A model generated the notes under the pieces. It searched no databases. It was not told the DNA's origin and was given only the letters and a program-made list of their open reading frames with translations. From Plasmodium coatneyi (lineage: Eukaryota; Apicomplexa; Aconoidasida; Haemosporida; Plasmodiidae), in NCBI RefSeq assembly GCF_001680005.1, contig NC_033565.1:477501-541500 (forward strand): a DNA stretch of 64,000 bases. The letters are read 5' to 3'. Each line of letters opens with the position of its first letter. Within the stretch, counting starts at the first letter, position 1. The position numbers and the translations under genes are program-made. This document shows positions 43,279-51,507 of the stretch, piece after piece.

Positions 43279-43428
43279 ATGCAGCGCGCCGCAAGAATGC
43301 AAAATCAAAAAGGCTGGAACAATTGGTTAGGTCGAAGAAGTGAGCTGCAGCTAGGCCTCCTCCACATTTTCATTCATCACCTGCCTTTTGTCTTTGCATC
43401 CTTTTTCGTTGGGATTTTGTTCACGTAA
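43279..43428 (+). CDS. Possible 49-residue membrane microprotein
   Basis: An ATG at 43279 opens a 49-codon frame with a polar, Trp/Arg-containing start (MQNQKGWNNWLGRRSEL) and one strongly hydrophobic segment to the end (LGLLHIFIHHLPFVFASFFV), a pattern like small mitochondrial inner-membrane subunits. The frame is open upstream to about 43198, right behind a CTAG that could be a splice acceptor (TTTTGCTAG|TATTG), so it might be the last exon of a longer gene. No family recognised; it could be chance. Confidence 0.22.
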   Translation: MQRAARMQNQKGWNNWLGRRSELQLGLLHIFIHHLPFVFASFFVGILFT

Positions 43429-45024
43429 TGTTAAAAGGGATATTGTCACATTTGCCTAACTTTCAATATGCATTTTTTTTTTTTTTTTTTTTCTTATCTC
43501 TTAATGTTACAATGGGCATGCCTCTTGGGTTGTGGACAGTCAAATTGTTCACTTCTCGCGGGATGTTAAAAGAAGACAAGAAGATACAAAGAAAGGAAAA
43601 AAGAAAACACTCATTCAAATGTGTGTGAATTACACGTAGTACTGCTTCAGGTGCTGGATAAGGTGATATACTTTTTTTGAGAAAATGATTACATACAAAA
43701 AATGGGTTCAAAAGAAATGGAACACATGGGTGATAAAAATTAGAAGAAGTTAGAAAGGATTAGGAAAAATGAGAAACGGTTTCACATTTCGTGAAAAATT
43801 CGTCTGCTCCATTTCTACAGTAAAAGTGTTGAGGCGCGTTGTGTAACTGGATCATGGTGGTGGGTGTTCACATATATCTTCTCAATTTAAATTCAATGGC
43901 AAACAGTGGGGAAGCACACTGGGTAGTCCTTAACTGACAAGGGGAACCCATATAGGTTGGGAAAGTTCATAAGTACACTTGGCGTGTCGCCTTAGATTAT
44001 CTGCGACCCCACCCAACTGCATAAGCTGTCATATAGAAGTAGGCATATATATATATATACAGCGAGCGCAGAGGTATACAAATGTACATAGATGAAAATT
44101 GCTTGCTGCATATGCTCTTATTCGCACGCACAGTGGGTTTAAAAAATGCAGAGGAAAAGAAAAGAAATTTTGTAACATTTTTTTTTTTTTTTTTTTTTTT
44201 TCTCCTTCGCGAAAATAAGGCGAAAAAATAGGAACCCGAGAGTGCATGTATTTATATGCTTGTACGACATGTTGGCTTTTTTTTCTGAGGCACTAGAATC
44301 ACTTTTACTTTGGCAATTATCCGACTATTATCAAAATTGTACGTATGAGAAATATACGCGCTTAGAAAAGAAGCAGTTGTTTATTTGCTTTTCCTTTTTT
44401 TTTCCAATTATTTTAGAGGCTTCCTTTTCTGTTGCCATTGTTCCTCCTTCCCTTTTGGTATACCATTTTTTTTTTTTTTTTTTTCTCTTGTATACCATTT
44501 TGCGAACGAGCGAAGAAGCGCAGTGAGAGGAATCATGATAATCTGGACATTTCCAGGCAACAATTATTTATCAGAAGGAAGAAGTGGGAGGACAAAAAGG
44601 GTGAAGTAACCAGAACCGCTCCGGCTTACCTCATTTGTTTGGGTTACCCGTTGCTGCGCTCTTCGTAACTGCAAAAGGGACCCTCCGAGAAACAGTTCAC
44701 TGGGATAGCAGAAGCGAATTAGCAAAACGAGCATCTAACCGAAAAAGGAAACCCCCCCTGATAACCAGATCTAAGATCAGCTTCGAGGATACATAAAATA
44801 TACTTACCTCGCTGCTTATCTGATAAGTACATCTGATCAAAACCGCAGAGGGGGCAAGCTTGGCAAAAAAGAAAAAAAAATCTGAACTTTTTCCCTGTCA
44901 CGAAAAAAAAGAAGAATTGAAATCAGTGAAGAAATTATAATCTTTTGCCCATCCGCATTACCACGTTCGCGGCTTACTCGACTTGCCCCTTTTTCATTTT
45001 CTTTCTTGCCCCCCCGTAAGCACA
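43429..45024. other. Intergenic upstream of the DRG1-type GTPase
   Basis: Contains poly(T) at 43473-43491, 44180-44200 and 44467-44484, and TATATATATATACAG near 44046. The frame at 44242-44526 starts plausibly (MLAFFSEALESLLLWQLSDY) but decays into poly-Phe from T-tracts, so I do not call a gene. A CCCCCCCGTAAGCACA leader directly precedes the DRG1 start codon. Confidence 0.55.
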
Positions 45025-46122
45025 ATGTCTATCCTGCAGAAGATAGCGGACATCGAGGCCGAAATGGCCAAGACGCAGAAGAACAAGGCGACGAACTACC
45101 ACCTGGGGTTGCTAAAAGCGAAGTTGTCCAAATTGAAGGCGCAGTTAATCGAAGGAGGGACAAAAGGAGGTGGAGAAGGTGAAGGGTTCGATGTTTCCAA
45201 AACGGGAGATGCGAGAATAGGTCTGGTGGGATTCCCCTCAGTAGGAAAATCCACTCTGCTGAACAAACTAACAGGGACATTTTCAGAAGTGGCTTCCTAC
45301 GAATTTACAACACTGACTTGTGTGCCCGGCATTTTCAAGTATAAAGGAGCCAAAATGCAATTACTAGATTTACCGGGGATTATTGAAGGAGCAAAAGATG
45401 GAAAGGGAAGAGGAAAACAAGTCATTGCAGTAGCGAAAAGTTGCTCACTCATATTGATTGTGCTAGATGTATTAAAACCATTAACCTTCAAAAAAATAAT
45501 AGAAAAAGAATTGGAAGGGTTCGGAATAAGGCTAAATAAAAAACCACCAAATATTATTTTCCAAAAGAAGGATAAAGGAGGAATTAACATAACGCACACA
45601 GTACCCTTAAACAACATAGATGAGGATATGATAAAATCCATTTGCCATGAGTATAGAATTATGAACGCAAATATATCCATACGGTGTGAAGCTACTGTAG
45701 ACGATATCATTGATGTGATTGAAGGGAACAGATTATATGTTCCATGTATTTACGTTTTAAATAAAGTCGATCAGATTACACTGGAAGAGCTAGAAATTGT
45801 TACTAGGCTGCCTCATAATGTCCCCATTTCTGCTCACCTAGAATGGAACCTAGATGGACTTTTAGAGGCCATTTGGAACTACCTTGATTTGGTTAGAATT
45901 TACACAAAACCGAAAGGTCAGATTCCCGACTATGAGTCACCTGTTATTTTAAAGAAGGAAAGATCCAAGGTGGAAAATTTCTGCAAAAAAATTCATAGGT
46001 CATTAGTGCACCAGTTGAAGTATGCCTTAGTCTGGGGCAAGTCCGTTAAACATAACCCGCAGAAGGTTGGCAAGGATCACGAGCTGAATGATGAGGATGT
46101 CGTCCAGTTGGTCAAGAAGTGA
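45025..46122 (+). CDS. DRG1/RBG1-type developmentally regulated GTP-binding protein
   Basis: I start at the ATG at 45025 (MSILQKIADIEAEMA), which aligns with the DRG family start; the 14 upstream codons are not conserved. The 365-residue protein has the N-terminal helical pair (LGLLKAKLSKLKAQL), then the G domain: G1 GFPSVGKST at residues 69-77, switch region EFTTLTCVPGI, G3 DLPGIIEGA near 117, G4 NKVD at 246-249 and G5 SAH near 268. A DRG-specific insert (LEGFGIRLNKKPPNI) is present, and a C-terminal TGS domain begins near 285 (RIYTKPKGQIPDY, then VHQLKYALVWGKSVKHNPQKV). DRG proteins bind ribosomes with a DFRP partner and help resolve stalled translation in the cytosol. The sequence of these motifs fits DRG1/RBG1 rather than DRG2. 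All nucleotide-binding motifs are intact. Length equals the family norm. Confidence 0.95.
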   Translation: MSILQKIADIEAEMAKTQKNKATNYHLGLLKAKLSKLKAQLIEGGTKGGGEGEGFDVSKTGDARIGLVGFPSVGKSTLLNKLTGTFSEVASYEFTTLTCVPGIFKYKGAKMQLLDLPGIIEGAKDGKGRGKQVIAVAKSCSLILIVLDVLKPLTFKKIIEKELEGFGIRLNKKPPNIIFQKKDKGGINITHTVPLNNIDEDMIKSICHEYRIMNANISIRCEATVDDIIDVIEGNRLYVPCIYVLNKVDQITLEELEIVTRLPHNVPISAHLEWNLDGLLEAIWNYLDLVRIYTKPKGQIPDYESPVILKKERSKVENFCKKIHRSLVHQLKYALVWGKSVKHNPQKVGKDHELNDEDVVQLVKK

Positions 46123-46983
46123 ACACGTGAACATGGTAACGAACGGCCATTTACTCCCTTTTGCGTTCCTCACTTTCTGCCGTGGAGTGGCCAAGGAAGT
46201 TCAAACATGCAAAGTTAGCAACTTCCCCTTATTGCCACCAGTGCGCCATTTATCCAATGTACCAAGGGCGAAGTTACTATGTGTATGCGCATATATCAGA
46301 CGGTCGAATATGCCCTGTTAAGGGGGGTAATTCCTCCTTTTAGCTCGTCTTCCCAATTTGATGATTTTTTTTTAATGTATTTTTTGGATCACCCCGCTCC
46401 CGTGGAATCGCACATAGTGTATAGTCGTCACCTCTTTGTTCTAACCCATCGATGGGTTGACCTTGTCAAGAATGGTCCCCCTCGGAGGGTGTCAATTATA
46501 TACTGCCCATTTTAGTTTATCGCCGTATGTCCCATTTTGTGGCAGCTCAATTATTTTAATTATTCTACCTTTTTTTTTTTAACATTAAATTAAATGCCTT
46601 TCTGTCGGTCCACCGTTTCCATTTTAAAAAGGAAAAAAAGTCCCATTCATGTGAAGCTTTTCCCCACTCCCCATGATGGGATGATTCGAAAAGGAAGACT
46701 TATCAGGGGGGCCAACAAAGGGGCGTAAATACAATAATTCAATAAAGAGTAAATTGCCACCATTATGGCTATTTCTACTTTTCCCTCCCCCTGTTCCCAT
46801 CAACATGCTAAATGTTCACAAACACGCCTGAGCCTTACAATTTTAAAATTGACTCCTTTGGGGAATTATGTGTAAAGTTGTTCCTTGCCCTATTTACACG
46901 CGCATGTAGCAAATATGCCGAATGAGACTGGCTCGGTCCATTTTGGCGAAGTCGACTTGCAGGGTGAACCCGAATTTTTCACA

Positions 46984-47248
46984 TCATGTGAGATGATGAT
47001 TCGACGTGATCTTCCATCCATCTGAAAAGGAAGAGAAGGAAAATTAAGCGAGAGGTACTTCACATCCGGGAAGAAACAAAAAAAAAAAAAAAAAAACATT
47101 ATATGTTTTCTAAGTTGCTAATTTTACCCCCAAAGGGAAAGAAAAAAATGGGTGAATTTTTTTTTTTTTTTGGTAAATTCGCAACGCACTGACAAAGCAA
47201 GTGAAGCAGTGTAGTTTTGCAAGCGATTCTCTTTGACGTGCTATACAT
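46984..47248 (-). CDS. Candidate two-exon small gene (weak)
   Basis: An ATG at 47248 starts MYSTSKRIACKTTLLHLLCQ, which looks like a basic amphipathic organelle leader. The frame runs into poly-Lys/poly-Phe from A/T tracts and reaches a donor TTTGGGG|GTAAAA at 47128. A strong acceptor, TTTTCCTTCTCTTCCTTTTCAG|ATGGATGG, lies at 47022/47021 and joins in phase to a short last exon ending TGA at 46984. The total is 52 residues. The acceptor is the best part of the evidence; the exon 1 model is weak, and a 36-codon acidic frame on the opposite strand (46915-47025) competes for the same DNA. Confidence 0.2.
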
Positions 47249-47423
47249 GTTGTACGCAAATAACAAAGGTAACTTTTTTTTTGTTCTTTGTCCCCTCAAA
47301 GTATACTCCTCGATTGGCAGGTGAAGGTGGCTCTGTTCTTCACGCTTCAATCAGTCTTCTAACTACCGCTACAGATTGCAATCCCTTTAAAGGGGAAAAC
47401 TCCTCCATCCTCCAGACCGGAAA

Positions 47424-47475
47424 ACGTGAACAAACGCCAGCACGTGAACAAACGCCAACACGTGAACAGACGCAA
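47424..47475 (+). repeat. 18-bp tandem repeat directly before the AAGAB-like start codon
   Basis: Three copies of a unit close to CGTGAACAAACGCCAACA end two bases before the chosen ATG at 47477. The frame is open through it, so it would encode N-K-R-Q-H-V repeats if translation began at the ATG at 47426. Confidence 0.85.
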
Positions 47476-47476
47476 C

Positions 47477-48649
47477 ATGGTGAACCAAACCCCCCACATC
47501 GTCATCCTATCCTATGATGAAAAGAAGATAAAAAAATTCGTGTCATATTTGATGAGCATATTTGAACCCCTGGAGAGTTACGAAAAGGCAGATACGTATA
47601 ACCTCACATTTAACCGGAATGATTTTCACATTGATGACAATGGATCCTCTTTTACATTTAAAGAGATGGCCAAGGTGGCCATTGTGAATAAGTACTACAG
47701 TGCGGAGGTCACTATTTCTTCGTGTGTGATTCAATCGGGGGAGAATGACATTAGTGTAAAGGAAAATCTGCAAGGGGCTGATGAAGCAGAAGCCCCGCCG
47801 CAGAACCAGGCCAAGGAACTAGACGCTAAGGATATCCTCTGTGAAAGCGTTATATTCCTCTTTAGCAATTTCAGCAAAAAGGAAAAAAACCTCGTTAATG
47901 TAAACCCGTTTAGGAAATACGATGAGGAGTGTGTAGAATACGTTAAAGATCCACAAACCCAACAAATGGTACGAAATGCCAATTTCGATTTTTCAAATTT
48001 TTATAAAGACGTGGGGATTAAAATTGCCATTTTTCCTTCATCTTTCGAAAAAGACAATAAAGATATTGTGAACTTTTTTAGCGATTATTTTATTGAATGC
48101 TTGTACGTAAATTATGAGTCGGATTTTTCGGCACAAGGTGAAGGGCAGGAACAGGGCGAAGGGGAGCGACATTCCAACTGTCCAGTTGAAGAAGACCAAA
48201 ATTTTAAAGAGGGAAAAACTCAATTAAGAGAATTTGAAGAACAGAAAGATGACGAAAGGTTGGTAGAAGCGCTGCACTGCCATATGTGGAAGGGGCTGCA
48301 GATTAAACGGGACCACTTGATCATTCCACCTAGGGGGGACTTCCCGATGAGCGAAACCTCCAAGGGTGATAAAACTGCACAAAATGGGGAGAACCCCCCC
48401 CAGGGTGATACAGCTCCCCCAGACGGAGCAGCCAAAATTGATCCAAACGAAACTGTGCCCAACGGTGACAAGACCCTCGAAGGACAGAAAGAAGAACTGT
48501 TCATGGAAAACTTCAACAAAATTGTGGAAAAAATAAGAGTAGCAAAAATGGAAAATGAAAACTGCAGCAGCCATTCTGCAAGGAGAAAAAAAGCGGAAGA
48601 AATTATTTTCGAACTGCAGCAGTACTTTTGTGACATTGATGAGGAGTAA
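47477..48649 (+). CDS. AAGAB/p34-like alpha- and gamma-adaptin-binding protein
   Basis: I start at the ATG at 47477 (MVNQTPHIVILSYDE); 17 codons upstream are tandem repeat. The 390-residue protein has a Rab-like pseudo-GTPase fold in its N-terminal half: first strand HIVILSYDEKKIKKFVSYL, then VNKYYSAEVTISSCV near residue 80, which matches the family's D-N-K-Y-Y-S-A-D-I-N, and IKIAIFPSSFEKDNKDIV with LVEALHCHMWKGLQIKRD near 265, which matches R-I-V-Q-A-L-N-A-N-V-W. No P-loop is seen, as expected for this family. The C-terminus (MENFNKIVEKIRVAKM...RRKKAEEIIFELQQYF) matches the p34 C-terminal helical domain. In animals AAGAB is an assembly chaperone for AP-1 and AP-2 clathrin adaptors; Irc6 is the yeast relative. 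Low-complexity Gln/Glu/Gly and Pro/Asp/Gly inserts lie near 215-255 and 285-335. I expect a cytosolic adaptor-assembly role. Confidence 0.78.
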   Translation: MVNQTPHIVILSYDEKKIKKFVSYLMSIFEPLESYEKADTYNLTFNRNDFHIDDNGSSFTFKEMAKVAIVNKYYSAEVTISSCVIQSGENDISVKENLQGADEAEAPPQNQAKELDAKDILCESVIFLFSNFSKKEKNLVNVNPFRKYDEECVEYVKDPQTQQMVRNANFDFSNFYKDVGIKIAIFPSSFEKDNKDIVNFFSDYFIECLYVNYESDFSAQGEGQEQGEGERHSNCPVEEDQNFKEGKTQLREFEEQKDDERLVEALHCHMWKGLQIKRDHLIIPPRGDFPMSETSKGDKTAQNGENPPQGDTAPPDGAAKIDPNETVPNGDKTLEGQKEELFMENFNKIVEKIRVAKMENENCSSHSARRKKAEEIIFELQQYFCDIDEE

Positions 48650-50122
48650 GGAAGGGGGAAGTGACTTTGTTCCCCCGTTCACCAGTGCCTTTTTTTTTCC
48701 CACATTTGTGCATTTCCCCAGCGGGCGTGCAACTGAACCCTACTCCCACTTTTGTCCGTTTAGCTCCATTTCGAGGGAGGCTCCCACACATGCCGTTCCC
48801 CAAATGGGATTTATTTTTTTGTATTTTTTTTTTTTTTCCTTCGCATGGAGGTTGCAAGGAAAAAAAAAGGAACAAATGTGATGGAAATGCTGTGGAGCAT
48901 CGCTCAAAACACTACACCACGTCAACGCAGAATTTATTTTTATGTTGTCAATTATGAATTTGTAAGAATAATTAGTGCTCTTTTCCACGTGCGCACATGG
49001 CAGGCGCGTTGCTCCACAAATATTTACATGTGCATGTAAGTGTGTGAGATCGCTTTTCCTTGCATGTGGTTTTCCTATTTTCCCCCCACCTGTACGGAAG
49101 AGCAATGAGGAGGAAGGGGGGAAGCCTTTCGAACGGGGCTTCTCCAACAGTCACAATTTTTAAATGCATAAAATAGAAATATCAATCTTTAAATTTCACT
49201 CCTGTTCACTACACACATGCAGATACACGTACGTGCGTGCTTACCTGCATAGGCGCGTAGGCACATGCACATGTATACAAGTTTGCCCCCACGGCAACCA
49301 CTCTACCTCGTAAATCCATGCGCCTACCGGCAAAGACGCAAGGGCGAGCACACAAATGAGTAGCAAAAAAAAGGAAAAAATGACACGTTTATTTTTTTTT
49401 AAAAAAAAAGCCACGCAATGTGTTCCTTGTCAACTTTTGTTTTGTTATTATTTCTAAATGGAAGGACAATCTTATATGTAATTAAAAGGTGGTCATTTTT
49501 TTTTTTTTTTTGTAAAGTTTATTCCTATCGACCTATTGTACAATCTTAGCTTCCCGCTTCGTCTTCCCTTTTTTTTATTTTGTTTTCCGGTACGTAATGC
49601 GCGTTGCGTGGTTGTAGATGGTGCAAAGGAAGAGGAGCTGATAAGCAGGGACGCATAAGACGGATGTGTGAACAGCGACAAGTGAACAGTGACAAGTGAA
49701 CTGTGACGTTCATCCCTCTTCTACACTTCCCCCCCTACGGAGCGGAAGAAACGCCCAACCTCAATCGAAAGACGCCACCCCCCAAAGAAGGTCCCCCTTT
49801 GACCACAACACTGAACATCCCACTTTGTTAATAAAAAGGGGATTCACACTCTTTGAATAGTAACTGAAAAAAGCGTTCCACCTAAATTGGCAAAGCAAGT
49901 TTAACTTAAAGTGGAAGAGAAAATACATCCCTCCCTTGTAGACCCTAATTATCAGAAAGTAAGCCCCACGTCCTACGCAAAAATCGTTACAGTTTTCACA
50001 GAAGAACAATAAATTATGTATGCACTCCTATTGGTGCACATTTACCCCTGTGTGATTGGAAAAGTTTCCCCCTATTCACACACACCACCTGTTGGACCGC
50101 CCCCCTTTTCAGCCTCGGAACG
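48650..50122. other. Intergenic between the AAGAB-like gene and the four-helix membrane protein
   Basis: Contains poly(T) at 48824-48838 and 49497-49511, poly(A) at 49401-49409, an ACACATGCAGATACACGTACGTGCGTGC alternation near 49212, and a 14-base tandem repeat at 49667-49707. The open frames on both strands look like chance. Confidence 0.55.
49667..49707. repeat. 14-bp tandem repeat, unit GTGAACAGTGACAA
   Basis: Three copies with single-base differences (GCGACAA, GTGACAA, TGTGACG ends). Confidence 0.85.
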
Positions 50123-50837
50123 ATGAAGCTCTCTCATGCAATAAACAAGCTGGTAGCATCCCTTGGAGGAGTTCTCCTAGTTGCCTACGACGTTCTTCGA
50201 ATGCACAAAAGCAATACAAATTATGTGGACGAAAATATCTACTTGATGGATAACCCCTATGTGCCTTTTTCCACTTTTCTTATTCTGAGTTTTACATATC
50301 TTTTCCTAAACGGTTTTTCGAACTCAAAGAATGTCATGGCAAAAGGGTTTACAGGTACTGCTGCTTCAGGAAACGGGGGGAATAAAGCTATTTGTAGTGT
50401 CTAATAGTATAACGCTGCACCGTTGTTCAGCTTCTTCCGTCCCATTAACTTTTTTTTTTTTTTTTTTTTTTTGGGGTGCCATCTTCACACTTTCGTCATT
50501 TTTCCTCCCTCCTATTTAGGCTTCCTAAGCTGCTTCTTAATCACATACTCCTTCGTTTTTTTGGCGCACCAGTTGTACCTCACATCAGGTAAAAGGGAGG
50601 AATGTTACCTCAGCCTCACTTCCACGTTTCCACACTTTCATACATGCAAACGGCCTTATTTCCACCTCCTTTACAGAATTCGGCAAGGCTGAGTCCGAGA
50701 TGCTCAGAGACTCCACCTACCTATGCATTTTCCTCTTCTTCTACTTCTGTTCCTTGTGCATCGAAGCCCATCGCAACTTATCGAGAACCGTGTCAACCAA
50801 GGAGAGCATTGGGGGGTCCATCAAAATAGAAGTTTGA
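50123..50837 (+). CDS. Conserved-looking four-helix membrane protein, three exons, function unknown
   Basis: Exons 50123-50354, 50520-50588 and 50677-50837, with donors ACAG|GTACTG and TCAG|GTAAAA and acceptors CCTATTTAG|GC and TTTACAG|AA, all in phase, encode 153 residues. Hydrophobic segments: LVASLGGVLLVAYDVL (about 10-25), FSTFLILSFTYLFLNGF (about 49-65), GFLSCFLITYSFVFLAHQLY (about 78-97) and TYLCIFLFFYFCSLCIEA (about 114-131). Between the first two is a polar loop (HKSNTNYVDENIYLMDNPYV); a short Glu/Lys-containing loop (EFGKAESEMLRDS) separates helices three and four, and the tail is polar. Each intron falls between or beside membrane segments, and the helix-by-helix continuity across the junctions supports the model. 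No signal peptide, catalytic motif or known family is recognised. It converges on the WD-repeat gene. Confidence 0.78.
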
Positions 50838-51507
50838 GTACTCACCCTATTTCGTTCCTTTTTTCAAGTGTCAATTTTTTTTTTTTTTTCTAAGTAGCGT
50901 ACAAATGTTCATGTGTGTATATTCTGTATATGTAGGAAGTGGCTCGTTTTTATGTGAACCCCTTCGATACAGGGGGGAAAGACATTTCTACCAGCGGAGC
51001 TTCGGTAGGTTTGCAGTGCACGGGGAGAGCGAACCATCCGAATAGACCACTGAACAGTGGGCCAAGTGATGGCGCTGATTGTATACAAATTGGTATATTG
51101 CAGGTTGCCATAAGGTGTACGTCCATGTATATTTCCCCCCGCCTGCACACCTACTGATACGCTCCAAATAGCTTTCCCACCTCCATTCGTATAATTAGTG
51201 AAGCACTCTTGAAAGCAGCATTTACTTGCAACAACAAAAAAAAGAATTCTTCAAAATAAAACGTATACAGACAAATGTAACATATGACAAATTTACAAAA
51301 AAAAAAAAAAAAAAAAAAAAAAAGACAAAATTTGGAAACACGTTCCTCCTACGTGTGTGCATTTATAAGAAAAAACGAGTCAAAAATAAACACATCGATA
51401 TGTATCATGTGAATATACATCCACGACAAAAAAAAAAAAAAAAAAAAAAAAATTTAAATAACAGTGGGTACTTTATTTTGAGGCGTCTCTTCAAAGGTTG
51501 GCCCATG
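50838..51507. other. Convergent intergenic region
   Basis: Holds the 3' ends of the membrane protein and the WD-repeat gene. Two long A-tracts (51297-51323 and 51428-51452) and a poly(T) at 50876-50889; no gene seen. Confidence 0.65.

Larger units (their letters stand above)
46123..47476. other. Intergenic between DRG1 and the AAGAB-like gene
   Basis: Mostly non-coding, with poly(T) at 46570-46580 and poly(A) at 47079-47096. One candidate small minus-strand spliced gene (46984-47248) and one tandem repeat (47424-47475) are listed separately. Confidence 0.55.

Noticed and set aside
44242..44526. A plus-strand frame upstream of DRG1 (MLAFFSEALESLLLWQLSDY)
   Set aside because: It degenerates into poly-Phe from T-tracts, and the only available intron would be under 40 bases.
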